In this document: piece after piece, positions 49,841 to 58,853 of the stretch | Position numbering within the stretch: position 1 is the first letter of the stretch | Layout: every line of letters begins with the position of its first letter | DNA from: Paenibacillus ginsengarvi | GTDB taxonomy: Bacteria > Bacillota > Bacilli > Paenibacillales > NBRC-103111 | Reading direction: 5' to 3' | Assembly (NCBI RefSeq): GCF_003626695.1 | Contig: NZ_RBAH01000011.1 | Location: 1-64,000, forward strand | DNA: 64,000 bases | Position numbers and translations under genes: made by a program | Notes under the pieces: generated by a model | Databases searched by the model: none | Told to the model about the DNA's origin: nothing | The model's input: only the letters and a program-made list of their open reading frames with translations

Positions 49841-51145
49841 CTATTTTTTCTTCTGCATCTCGAGTTGTTTATCCGCCCGGTCGTTCGCATCGCGAAGCGC
49901 CGAATTGATATCTTTGCTGCCCGCCAGCACTTCGGTCAGCGCCTTGGCGAGCTCCGCCCGGACAAGCGAATCGTAGGCGTTTACTTTGTACATCGGTGCC
50001 GATTGCAGCTTAAAGATCGCCGCGACGTTTTTGCCCTTGAGCGATTCCAGATTGGCGCCGAACGCTTTCTGCGGTTCGGGATCGACGAGGCTTGAGACGT
50101 AGCCGTTCTTGCTGATCTCCATCTGGACCTCCTTCGAGGTCAAGTAGGCGATCACCTGGAATGCCGCTTCCTTATGCTTGCTGAGCGACGAGATGCTCAT
50201 ATTGTGCGAATCGACCTGGTACGACCGGCCCGGCGCTTGCTCATACGTCGGCATCGTCACCATATCCCAGTTAAGCGCCACTCCTTTTTTGTGATAGTCC
50301 TCGAAGTTGCCAAGCACGTTCCAGAACGTGGACATCGCTAGCGTGCCTTTATAAAAGTCGGTCATATTGTTGCCGCGGCTGTTTCCCGGAATCGTGTAGA
50401 TCGTCTTCAGGTTGTCGAGCGCGATACCGAATTTCTCGTCCTGCAAATTCGCTTTGCCGTCCGGCTTGACGAACGGCACCGTCAATTGGGACATGGCCGA
50501 ATAGGAGTCGCTGGCGTCCAGCCCCTTGTAAACGACTCCGCCATCCGTCCGGGACAGCTTGCCCGCAAGCGACGCAGCGTCTTTCCACGTCATTCCGTCC
50601 TTCGGGTACGGTACGCCGAACTTGTCGAACAAGTCCTTGTTGTAGTACATCACGGCAAAGTTGCGATAAATCGGCAGCGCGTACAGCTCGCCCTTATCTC
50701 CCCACATCCGGATCGCGTCCATCGCAAGCGGATCGAGTTTGCTGACATCGAAGCCGCTCGACTTGACCAGCCCGCTCAAATCCTGCAGCACGTTTAAGTT
50801 GATATATTCGGCGTACCACGGCGTGCTGTTATAGATCAAATCCGGAAACGTTCCCGCCGCGACGAGGTCTTCGGGCAGCTGCCCCTTCTGGCGCAGCAGC
50901 GGCTCCAGCGTAATATGCGGATATTTTTTGCGGACCGCCTCGACGATCAGATCCTGGATCGGAAACGCATTTTGCATATACAAGGTGAGCTTGACCGGCT
51001 CCGGCGGCGGCGGCGGCGCCTGCTTCTCCGTCCCTGCGGACGCGCCTTGCGGCGGTTCGGCTGCTGGCGTTTTCCCTCCGCAACCGGCAGCAACGACCAG
51101 CAAGGCGATCGCGGCGAGCAATGGCGTATAACGGTTCTTTTTCAC
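49841..51145 (-). CDS. Family-1 extracellular solute-binding lipoprotein (3 of 4)
   Basis: The GTG at 51145 follows GGGGGAA and gives the signal KKNRYTPLLAAIALLVVAAG with lipobox AAGC, followed by a Pro-rich linker. The binding fold reads LTLYMQNAFPIQDLIVEAVR, ELYALPIYRNFAVMYYNKDL, FDKFGVPYPKDGMTWKDAAS, and a C-terminal helix (INSALRDANDRADKQLEMQ). No permease is adjacent. It is upstream of the beta-helix gene at 48137 and downstream of an AraC regulator. Confidence 0.93.
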   Translation of the reverse strand: MKKNRYTPLLAAIALLVVAAGCGGKTPAAEPPQGASAGTEKQAPPPPPEPVKLTLYMQNAFPIQDLIVEAVRKKYPHITLEPLLRQKGQLPEDLVAAGTFPDLIYNSTPWYAEYINLNVLQDLSGLVKSSGFDVSKLDPLAMDAIRMWGDKGELYALPIYRNFAVMYYNKDLFDKFGVPYPKDGMTWKDAASLAGKLSRTDGGVVYKGLDASDSYSAMSQLTVPFVKPDGKANLQDEKFGIALDNLKTIYTIPGNSRGNNMTDFYKGTLAMSTFWNVLGNFEDYHKKGVALNWDMVTMPTYEQAPGRSYQVDSHNMSISSLSKHKEAAFQVIAYLTSKEVQMEISKNGYVSSLVDPEPQKAFGANLESLKGKNVAAIFKLQSAPMYKVNAYDSLVRAELAKALTEVLAGSKDINSALRDANDRADKQLEMQKKK

Positions 51146-51342
51146 TTTCGATTCCCCCGTATGACATTGTAGTAAATACAACCTCATCATAAGGGATCGC
51201 CACGGTTCGGGTCTTTAGCCGAATCATGCCTATCGATCGCCGCGAGAAACCGCTTTCCTGCATAGTTGTTTTTTCCCGTTTGCACAAAACTGACCTCGTA
51301 TTTCGTTTCCCTTCGCGCGCGGGCATCGCGACCGGGCTCCAA

Positions 51343-52167
51343 TTAGCGCTTTTGCTGCATCGTCCTCCACATCTGCGGGCTGACCCCGTGCTTGCGCTTG
51401 AACAGCCGGGAGAAATAGTGAATGCTGTTAAACCCGGTCGCTTCGGCGATCTGCTCGATCCCCATCGATGTGTTCACAAGATAACTCATCGCTGCGCTCA
51501 GCCTCAGCTTGTTCAAATACTGCATCGGCGTCACGCCCGTTTCCCTTTTGAACGCCCGAACGAGGTATGACGAATTGAGATGAACCCGGTTCGATAAGAG
51601 GGACAAATCGACGGGCTCGTAGTAATTGGTTTCCATGTAACGCATGAGCGTCCGGACAAAATCCTGGGCCGAACGGTCGTTTTCTTCGGCTTGCGCCGTC
51701 CGCCCGCTCAGCAAATAGTTTTGAATAAGCCGGACCGTTTTCCTTATATCGAGCAGCAAGATCTGTTCGTCATAATCGGCGCGGTTTTCCTTTCCGCTTT
51801 CCATCGAGTCGATCAGCTCGTCAATCATCCTGCGAATGGTGCGCATGTCGGCGCTCGCATAATCGAGCGATTGCTGCAGCCGATTCCAGGAAACGGCTTG
51901 CTCCAGGCTAACGAGCGGCTCGTCCTCCTCCATGTCGATCTCGATATACCAGAAGCCGACCGGCGGCTTGGGACGAATCAGGCGATGGGGCGTATTCGGC
52001 GTCAGCAGAAACAGGCTCGGCGAAGGAGAGGCGAATTCGAGCCCCATCCATTCCAGGTCGGCCTCACCCTTCGTAATATGCAGCAATTCGAAATAAGGGT
52101 GAATGCCCCCGCTTTTGCCTGTATGACCGTGTTGCAGTGTGTGGTAATTAAAGATGCGGATACGCAA
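51343..52167 (-). CDS. AraC-family regulator A
   Basis: The N-terminal cupin-like domain (FNYHTLQHGHTGKSGGIHPY ... EADLEWMGLEF) is followed by a linker helix. The two C-terminal HTH motifs cover residues about 175-270: DLSLLSNRVHLNSSYLVRAF and MGIEQIAEATGFNSIHYFSR. AraC proteins of this type activate sugar genes in response to a bound sugar. GGGGGGAG precedes the start. It lies immediately upstream of a solute-binding-protein gene on the same strand, its likely target. Confidence 0.93.
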   Translation of the reverse strand: MRIRIFNYHTLQHGHTGKSGGIHPYFELLHITKGEADLEWMGLEFASPSPSLFLLTPNTPHRLIRPKPPVGFWYIEIDMEEDEPLVSLEQAVSWNRLQQSLDYASADMRTIRRMIDELIDSMESGKENRADYDEQILLLDIRKTVRLIQNYLLSGRTAQAEENDRSAQDFVRTLMRYMETNYYEPVDLSLLSNRVHLNSSYLVRAFKRETGVTPMQYLNKLRLSAAMSYLVNTSMGIEQIAEATGFNSIHYFSRLFKRKHGVSPQMWRTMQQKR

Positions 52168-52218
52168 AAGTAAGCTCCCCCCCGGTACGCGGTTGTTGCA
52201 GGCGTTAGTTAGGTGTTA

Positions 52219-52236
52219 GCCCGATTATAGGATCGG
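52219..52236. promoter_or_regulatory. Palindrome upstream of AraC A
   Basis: CCCGAT TATAGG ATCGGG, 6-bp arms, in the gap between AraC A and the terminator at 52277. Possibly an operator; the arms are short. Confidence 0.35.
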
Positions 52237-52276
52237 GAGCCCGCATGGGTCAATCGGACCCGGGTGAAAAAGAAAC

Positions 52277-52321
52277 AAGGACGAGCCGGCTGCGATCCGC
52301 AAGATCAGCCGTTCCGTCCTT
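52277..52321 (-). terminator. Terminator of the GH32-like gene
   Basis: AAGGACG-a-GCCGGCTG ... CAGCCG-t-CGTCCTT, an interrupted stem. The minus-strand side is followed by a short T-run. It lies 28 bp beyond the stop at 52349. Confidence 0.6.
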
Positions 52322-52348
52322 ACTAATGAAGCGAATCGATCGCCGGCG

Positions 52349-53703
52349 CTACACAACCTGAAAAGCGTACAGATCGGCATCCTTCAGCCGAAACCGCAGC
52401 CGGACCGGCCTGCCTTCCAGCCGCTCGAGCCCCGCTCCCGATTTCCATCTCACCGCTTCCCCGAGCGAATCGCCGTACAAAGGCTCCATATCGTCAAAAG
52501 AAAACCCTTCGATCGCTTGGCCCGACTCGTCGGCCGCCTCCACCTGAATCAAGCCGACAGCCGAAGTCGAGTAGTTGAGCTTAAGGCTATGGCCGGTGAA
52601 CAGCAGCGGCTTCGTTTGCAGCTCCCCGCCGGCGTAATCCGCATGAACGGAGGCGAATCCATACTTGCGCACGGCATAACGGCGCAGGCGGATCGAGTCG
52701 AAGCGGTAATGCTCCCCGATGTAAACGAAAACTCGGTATCGTTTAGGGCGCAGCCGTACGCCGTCATCATATTGCGGTCGGTCCAGTTGCGCTCCTCCAG
52801 TCCGGGGCGCACCCAGCCTTCCATAAACGTACGATCCCACGTGTAGCCGTCCCGGCTCGTCATGAACACGGCGTCGCTCACGCCGGTCTCGCGATGCCAC
52901 GGCATTTTTTTCCGTCCGGGCACGAAGCGCATCGGGAACGACAAATACAGATGCTCGGCGCCGGGGCAAACGATCGTCGCGTTCGTGTAAAAATGCTCGA
53001 GCGGAACGCCGTCCGCATATTCGTTCCGCCGCTGCGGTTCCCAGTTCACAAAATCGCGGGAAACGGCGCTTTGCACGCCGCGAACGAGATCGGCCGTAAA
53101 ATACCGGTTGTAGCAGCGGTATTGCCGGGTCGACTCATCCCAGAAGGCGATGTTCTGCGAGTCGAACGCTCCATCCGTCATAACCGGCTCCTCCCGAAGT
53201 TTCGTCCAGCGGATGCCGTCATCCGAACGCAGGGCGTACAGCGGCGATTGGTTGCCGATCGTTTGCGCCGATGTGCCGATGCCCGCCACCGCCTTGTAAC
53301 GGCCGGTAGCCCCACCAAGCTCGGACGGATCGTAGAACGGAGCGAAGTTATGGGCAAGCACGCCCTTCAGCACGATATTGTTGCGCGTGGAGCCGCCAAA
53401 TTCGACCAGCCCCAGCTCCGGCTTGACGAAATGAATGCCGTCCTCGCTCTCCGCGTAACAAGTAACCTGATCGTGCGAATCGTCTGCCGCCGAATTGCCG
53501 CGATAATACAGCCGCACCTTCCGCTCGTCCTGAATGACCGTAAAATAGCTGCAATGCTTCCCTTCCCACGCCTCCGGGAACGTCAGCGCCACTTCCTTCG
53601 GCACCGGCCGGTTTATCTGCAGGCTCACCCCGTTCATTCGCTCAATCAGCGTCTTGTCCACAAACAATTCGACTCTGGAGCCGATAGCAACCGAATCCGA
53701 CAT
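52349..53703 (-). pseudogene. GH32/43-like five-bladed beta-propeller protein with one frameshift
   Basis: The ATG at 53703 follows GGAGGAGT. Propeller signature: VELFVDKTLIERMNGVSLQI, YFTVIQDERKVRLYYRGNSA, DGIHFVKPELGLVEFGGSTR, SDDGIRWTKL and FYDPSELGGATGRYKAV. Homology-like sequence in the first frame ends at GCALNDTEFS (about 52730) and resumes in the next frame as VYIGEHYRFDSIRLRRYAVR, FASVHADYAGGELQTKPLLF and FRLKDADLYAFQVV. One missing base around 52725-52731 explains the break; with it a single protein of about 451 residues results. It could be a real mutation or an assembly error. Confidence 0.8.
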
Positions 53704-53891
53704 CGTTACTCCTCCTTGTCCTGGAACGCCAAGCACGGGCGTCTCCCTCGGGCCAATCTCCCAAATCTAATCTTTACAGGCTTGGACGCAGCGACTACAA
53801 TGTTCTAGAAAAGTCCCCCGCAGCATGATAACGCTCTCGTACTCCGTGACGATTCAACTTGTTCCTATCAATAGCCAAGGAGAGATTCATA

Positions 53892-54344
53892 GTGATTCTT
53901 GATTCCATTGCCAATCTCGGGCAATATGCCGGCGTGCATCCCCGTTTCAAGCAAGCGATCGAATTTTTGCAAACGCATGATATCAAAACGCTGGAGCCGG
54001 GCAGGTACGAGATTGACGGCAGCCATTTGTTCGCCAATGTGCAGCATTACGATACGAAGCTGAAGGCGGACAGCATCTGGGAAGCCCATCGCAAGTACTA
54101 CGATATTCAAATCGTCGCCGAAGGCGCCGAAACGCTGGGCCATTCGCCGATCGAAAGGGCCGAAGAAACGACCGCCTACAACGAAGAGTCGGATTACGCG
54201 CTGTTTGCGGCAAACGGCGACTTCTTCACGCTGAACGAAGGTTATTTCGTCTTTTTCGCTCCGCAGGACGTTCATTCGCCTTGCGTAGCCGTGGACGAGA
54301 AGCCCGCTCCCGTCAAAAAAATCGTCATTAAAGTGGAAATCTAA
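53892..54344 (+). CDS. YhcH/YjgK/YiaL family (NanQ-like, sugar anomerase) protein
   Basis: The GTG at 53892 follows AAGGAGAGATT; the frame continues upstream but has no better start. The family markers are HPRFKQAIEFLQTHDIKTLE, GRYEIDGSHLFANVQHYDTK, WEAHRKYYDIQIVAEGAETL and FFAPQDVHSPCVAV. The E/H metal site (EAHRKYYD and FAPQDVH) is intact. E. coli NanQ (YhcH) catalyses anomerisation of sialic acid; other members support sugar-acid catabolism. In this cluster it is divergent from the GH32-like gene. Confidence 0.92.
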   Translation: MILDSIANLGQYAGVHPRFKQAIEFLQTHDIKTLEPGRYEIDGSHLFANVQHYDTKLKADSIWEAHRKYYDIQIVAEGAETLGHSPIERAEETTAYNEESDYALFAANGDFFTLNEGYFVFFAPQDVHSPCVAVDEKPAPVKKIVIKVEI

Positions 54345-54380
54345 GCCTGATGCCGCTTGAAGCGGCACCGGACCGCCGGT

Positions 54381-54420
54381 AGCCCTCGGCCTTGCCTTCG
54401 CAAGGTGCGAGGGCTCTTTG
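54381..54420 (+). terminator. Terminator between YhcH and GH43 genes
   Basis: AGCCCTCG gccttgccttcgcaaggtg CGAGGGCT TTT, a nested stem downstream of the YhcH stop at 54344. It is convergent with the GH43 gene ending at 54452. Confidence 0.75.
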
Positions 54421-54451
54421 CGCTAACCCAGCACTGCCCCCAAAACCCGGC

Positions 54452-55300
54452 TCACCCCTCCGGCGCAAGGCCCGCGCGCATAGCGGCAAACGGGACAAAT
54501 ACCGCCCGCTCCAGCGAACCCCCGTTTGGCGTATGGTACGTAAGCATCCACTCGCCGCGCAGGTCGCGGAACAACATGCCGTGCCCGCCGTCCTTGTCGT
54601 ACAGCGGCCGTTCGTCATGGGTCCACGGTCCGGCAAGCTTGCCGGATATGGAACGGGACAGGCCGAGCGCGTATCCGTCCGCGCCGAAGCTGGACCACAT
54701 CATCAGCAGCTCCCCGCCGGAGCGGAACAGGAACGGCCCGTCGGTGATGTAGTCGATGCCCGTATGCCGTGCGACGGACCAGGGCGCCTCCGACGCCTTG
54801 AATAACAGCACCGGTTCCCCTGTGGCCCGCTCCAGCGATTCGTCAAGCGGAACGGCGCACATTTCGCCATCGTGCACCTGCAGCCATTCGTGGCAAAATA
54901 CCATCCACGGCTTGCCCTCCTCGTCGATATGCAGCGTTCCGTCGAGACATTCCCAATCGCCAGGCGTCACCGGCCCGCCGCCGCACAGCCGGAATGGACC
55001 AAGCGGCGAATCGGCTACGAAAACTTGCGTCCCCCGGCACGCCTCCTCCGCTTTGAGCGAAGCCAGCATATAATACCGGCCGCGGTACAGATGCACCTCC
55101 GGCGCCCAATAATCGCGGTCCGCCCAGAAGCCTTCCTCCGGCCGTAACACCGGAATCGGCCCGTCCCAGTTCTCCAGATCCGTGCTCGTATACGCGTCAA
55201 AGCCCCGGATGCCGTTCGTGCCGTACATAACATACAGCCCAGCCTCCGGATCGACGAGCACGAACGGATCGCGTATTCGCAATTGATCGCGTGTTATCAT
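54452..55300 (-). CDS. GH43-family glycoside hydrolase
   Basis: The ATG at 55300 is preferred because GGGAGGTC lies 12 nt upstream; a longer frame exists. Five-bladed-propeller motifs: RIRDPFVLVDPEAGLYVMYG (RDP with the catalytic-base Asp), DRDYWAPEVHLYRGRYYMLA (WAPEV block), LDGTLHIDEEGKPWMVFCHE and DYITDGPFLFRSGGELLMMW (an internal acid). The length of 282 residues is typical of arabinofuranosidases and xylosidases. There is no signal peptide. A near-perfect palindrome lies 30 bp upstream. Confidence 0.9.
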   Translation of the reverse strand: MITRDQLRIRDPFVLVDPEAGLYVMYGTNGIRGFDAYTSTDLENWDGPIPVLRPEEGFWADRDYWAPEVHLYRGRYYMLASLKAEEACRGTQVFVADSPLGPFRLCGGGPVTPGDWECLDGTLHIDEEGKPWMVFCHEWLQVHDGEMCAVPLDESLERATGEPVLLFKASEAPWSVARHTGIDYITDGPFLFRSGGELLMMWSSFGADGYALGLSRSISGKLAGPWTHDERPLYDKDGGHGMLFRDLRGEWMLTYHTPNGGSLERAVFVPFAAMRAGLAPEG

Positions 55301-55330
55301 CGTGTTTGCCTGACCTCCCGAATAATCGAA

Positions 55331-55351
55331 TCGTATCACATTATGATACGA
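55331..55351. promoter_or_regulatory. Palindromic operator upstream of GH43
   Basis: TCGTATCA CATTA TGATACGA: perfect 8-bp arms with a 5-bp spacer, 31 bp before the GH43 start. It is likely the binding site of a dimeric regulator, identity unknown. Confidence 0.7.
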
Positions 55352-55434
55352 CGTACCGCATTCATTCACCCTTATTATAAAGATCAGCTTTCCGGCTGTA
55401 AACGAATAATTGGAAAATTTCGGTTCCCCTGAAC

Positions 55435-55489
55435 GCCGGGAAGTGCCCCCGTCCCCCTCTTTCCGAAGAGTCCGGCGGCACTTCCCGGC
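55435..55489 (-). terminator. Terminator of the beta-helix gene B
   Basis: GCCGGGAAGTGCC ... GGCACTTCCCGGC, 13-bp perfect arms, 34 bp after the stop at 55523. There is no clear T-run on the minus strand, so it may also act as a processing stem. Confidence 0.65.
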
Positions 55490-55522
55490 ATCACCCGCGC
55501 TTACACCGTATCGTGCTCAGAC

Positions 55523-57637
55523 TCAGCTGAGCGGTATGACCGCGCCCGAAGCGTCCTTGAACTTCAGCTTGGAGTCGGTGGCATCGACGAACAGCGAGCC
55601 GTTCGGGATCGAAGCCTCGACGCTTGGGAGCAGCGATACATATTCGCCGTTTAGCGCCTTGGCGTTAACATAGCCGTTTTGCAGCGTTTCCTTGCCCGTA
55701 CGGTCGCCGACGGACAACGCGCCTTGCCACGAGGCTCGCATCAGCGGCTTCAACGATCCGTTCGACATGCTGTTGAACTGCAAATCCGCCTTCTCCGCTC
55801 CCGCCGACGAGCTCATCTGCATCGCCACGACTTCGGCATACAGCGTCTTCTGCGACGAGGCGTTGTGCGTGTACATTTTCATTCCGAACGTGGCGGCCGC
55901 TTTGTCCCGCTTGTACGTTTCCGCATACTTCGGCACTCCCGGCTCGACGACGTCGGTCGTATCCGGAGCGAGATTGGCCACGAAATCGCCGGACTGATTA
56001 AAGCCGAAGTTGCCGATCAGCTTGGAGCCGCTCGATCCGTTGTAGATGCCGTTTTTATGAGCAGCCCCGTTCGGTACGGTAGAGCGAATCATGTTGCCCG
56101 AGACGAGATTCTGCGAACCCGTGACGATGCGGATGCCTGCATAAAGGGAGCCGTCGATATCCGCGCGTTTGTTCGGCGACAAAATATAGTTGTCCTGCAC
56201 AACCCCTGCGCTCAAATTGTTGAAATACATGCCGTCCTTGTTGCAGAACGTAATGAAGTTGTTCGTGACGAATCCGTTTTGAAGCACCGGCGCTTCCGCC
56301 ACGATGCCGTAATTCATTTGCTGGGTGCTGTCGCTCGTCGTTTTGTTCCAGCCCAGATTCTGCGCGCCGACGAATATGTTATTGCTAATCTCGTAGCCCT
56401 GCTGAAACAGCGAGGTCGTACCGTCCAAATTGACGATCCTGACGCCGTCGCCGAACGAATTGTATGCCTGGTTGTCGTTGATCGTGCTGCGGTCGACCGG
56501 CCCCTTGAAGAAGCCTTTGCAGAAATCGGCCATATTGCCGATAATCTGGTTGCCGTATGCCCGCGCCGACGTAATCTCGATGCACCATGATTCCACGCCG
56601 GGCGCAAGCTGGCTTAAATCTTTCCCCATCGAATGAAACCGGTTCTGCACGAAGCGGTAGCCGCGGCATTCCGCATTCGGGTATGGATCGATAATGACGG
56701 CCTTGACGCTGTTCGAGAAAATGTTGTAATTGAAAAAGACGTTGCGGCCGACGTTGCGTACGCACTCGTTCAGCTTGAAAAAACCGCAAAACTGGATGTC
56801 GCCGTCAAGATTGGACAACGTCTCCTGCCCCGAGCCGTCGGACCGGTCGTACAGGATGCCGTTAACGGTCGGCACGTACGGATTTTGCGATAAATTCCCG
56901 TCGCCTTCGAGCTGCAGCCCTTTCATGCAGAACGCGTAATGCTTTGCCCGAATCATCCATACGTTCGCCGTCGTGCATACAAGCCGCGGCGTATATTCGC
57001 TTTTGAAATCGGAATAAAACGTCACCTCCGGCTGGCTGATTACGAGCGACTGGGTGATCCGGTACGTCCCCTGCGGGAAATAGATATTGCTTCTCGCCCC
57101 GCCGGCATCGATTGCGCGCTGGATCGCCGGACCATCGTCGCTTACGCCGTCGCCCTTTGCCCCAAACCATTTGACGTTCAGCGAACCGTCATACAGCCGT
57201 TTGAAGCGGGCGCCGGAAGCCGAAACGAGCACCGTCCCGCCGTTATCCGCCGATGCTGTGTCCGCCGGATCGTAGACGAAAGGACCGTCCTGCTTCCCGT
57301 CCTTGACGAAATAAGTAAAATCGGGATCCGGATCCGCCATCGTCCGAAGCTCGGCCATCGTCACGGACACGCAGTAATTCATATCCATCAACACGTTAGG
57401 CAACAAATCCGGCGGACCTTTGCGATCGTATACATCGCCCGTAACCGCCGGCCCTCCCGCGCCGAACACCGTATTCATCGTGCCGCCGATTACGCTTCCG
57501 GCAGCCAATGCCGCTCCCACAATCCCGAGCGACGACAACATCGCCCTTCGGCTCATCGCCGTCATGCCGCCGTCCGTCCCTCCCGCTTCTGCTCCCACAC
57601 GTTGCTTCATCCGCTCGTTGCCCGGTTCGTACGTCAT
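55523..57637 (-). CDS. Tat-exported right-handed parallel beta-helix protein B
   Basis: GGGGAGG lies upstream. The N-terminus is a twin-arginine signal (MSRRAMLSSLGIVGAALAAG) after an acidic head, as in protein A. The body has VKWFGAKGDGVSDDGPAIQR AIDAGG, the entry of a Pectate_lyase_3/tailspike-type beta-helix, then many short strands with turns (YEISNNIFVGAQNLGWNK, FVTNNFITFCNKDGMYFNN, NYILSPNKRADIDGSLY). At 704 residues it is larger than A. It is probably a polysaccharide lyase or depolymerase, but catalytic residues are not identified. Upstream are BNR and GH4 genes. Confidence 0.82.
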   Translation of the reverse strand: MTYEPGNERMKQRVGAEAGGTDGGMTAMSRRAMLSSLGIVGAALAAGSVIGGTMNTVFGAGGPAVTGDVYDRKGPPDLLPNVLMDMNYCVSVTMAELRTMADPDPDFTYFVKDGKQDGPFVYDPADTASADNGGTVLVSASGARFKRLYDGSLNVKWFGAKGDGVSDDGPAIQRAIDAGGARSNIYFPQGTYRITQSLVISQPEVTFYSDFKSEYTPRLVCTTANVWMIRAKHYAFCMKGLQLEGDGNLSQNPYVPTVNGILYDRSDGSGQETLSNLDGDIQFCGFFKLNECVRNVGRNVFFNYNIFSNSVKAVIIDPYPNAECRGYRFVQNRFHSMGKDLSQLAPGVESWCIEITSARAYGNQIIGNMADFCKGFFKGPVDRSTINDNQAYNSFGDGVRIVNLDGTTSLFQQGYEISNNIFVGAQNLGWNKTTSDSTQQMNYGIVAEAPVLQNGFVTNNFITFCNKDGMYFNNLSAGVVQDNYILSPNKRADIDGSLYAGIRIVTGSQNLVSGNMIRSTVPNGAAHKNGIYNGSSGSKLIGNFGFNQSGDFVANLAPDTTDVVEPGVPKYAETYKRDKAAATFGMKMYTHNASSQKTLYAEVVAMQMSSSAGAEKADLQFNSMSNGSLKPLMRASWQGALSVGDRTGKETLQNGYVNAKALNGEYVSLLPSVEASIPNGSLFVDATDSKLKFKDASGAVIPLS

Positions 57638-57655
57638 CCTCGCAGCCTCCCCTGA

Positions 57656-58741
57656 TTAGGATTTAAGACTTTCGGCGATCTCGACCTGCTTCCCCCAGAT
57701 TGCAAACGGGTTCGGGCTCGGGAAACCGCTCTTGAAATCGTACTGCCAGTTCGCTCCCGTATCTCCCGTCAAAAACAGGCGGTTCTCGCCCGTCACGGTC
57801 AAACCGGTGTAGCCGGTCGTCGTCCCGCCGTACGTCGTCGCAAACGACGTCCAGCTCCGGCCCGAGCCGTCCTCCGACAGCAGCATACGCGTATCCGGCC
57901 TCCCGTAGCTCAGCACCAGCCGGCCATCTCCAAGCGATCGCAGCGCCGGAAGCACGCTGTACGTTTCCTCCGGCGTCGGTCCCGGCAGCGGCTCCGGCTC
58001 GCTCCACGTCCTGCCATCGTCGTGCGAGCGAGACTGGTATAGCGGCTTGTTGCTGCCGATACGCATGACGCACAGCAGCGAGCCGTCGGCCACCCGGGCG
58101 ACAGTTGGCTCACAGTAGCCTTCGGGCCCGGCTTCGGGATCGTAGGCGACCGTGGACTCGACGCTCCAATGGACGCCGCCGTCATCCGATTTGGCCCATA
58201 TCGTTCTATATTTCGTATCGCTGGCGTAGTAGCCGTACAGCACCGCTCCCAGCGTACCGTCTTCCATCTTCAAAACCCAGGTGAAGGCGAAGCCGCCCCG
58301 GCCTGTGCCGGCCACGATGCACCTCATCGGAACGGGCGTCACGAGTTTGCCCTCCGTCACCTCCCAGGTCGCGCCGCCATCGGCGGAATGCACCCAGCGA
58401 ATCGTCTGCTCGCTGGAAATATCGCCGCCGAGCATCGTCGCCACGAACGACGGACCGCCGATCCGTCCCTCCGGCTGCTGCACAAGCGAGATCGGAAACC
58501 ACGTATGCGACTGATAATACGGCCATGTATCCCCGCCATCGTCCGACATGCGCAGTCCGACCGACGGCGGAATGTTCGCGTCGTCCTTCGTTTGGCTGAA
58601 ATAAACGAACAGTCTCGTGCGCGAGCTCCCGTCCTTGTCCAAGATGCGAAACGCCGCCGCCGCGGGGAAGGCGCATAAATGCTCCCCCTCCGCCTTATGT
58701 ACGACAAACGGTTCGCTTGTCTGAATGCTGAAATAGCCCAT
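57656..58741 (-). CDS. BNR-repeat (sialidase-superfamily) beta-propeller protein B
   Basis: GGAGGAACCA precedes the ATG. Asp boxes SDDGGDTW, SADGGATW, SDDGGVHW and SHDDGRTW are visible at regular spacing. Arginines in the usual order (RTRLFVYFS, RIGGPSFVATM, RPDTRMLLSEDG) are compatible with a sialidase-type active site, though no assay can be inferred. It is a paralogue of the protein at 43443. It sits between the GH4 and beta-helix B genes. Confidence 0.88.
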   Translation of the reverse strand: MGYFSIQTSEPFVVHKAEGEHLCAFPAAAAFRILDKDGSSRTRLFVYFSQTKDDANIPPSVGLRMSDDGGDTWPYYQSHTWFPISLVQQPEGRIGGPSFVATMLGGDISSEQTIRWVHSADGGATWEVTEGKLVTPVPMRCIVAGTGRGGFAFTWVLKMEDGTLGAVLYGYYASDTKYRTIWAKSDDGGVHWSVESTVAYDPEAGPEGYCEPTVARVADGSLLCVMRIGSNKPLYQSRSHDDGRTWSEPEPLPGPTPEETYSVLPALRSLGDGRLVLSYGRPDTRMLLSEDGSGRSWTSFATTYGGTTTGYTGLTVTGENRLFLTGDTGANWQYDFKSGFPSPNPFAIWGKQVEIAESLKS

Positions 58742-58853
58742 TGGTTCCTCCTCTTTCTTCGTGAGTACGGAGTTTTATGTTCGGCATGAAAAAGACGATG
58801 CGGCGTACCGTTGGAAGGCGCCTCTCCCGAGTCTTCCGGGCTATCGCCCTCCG

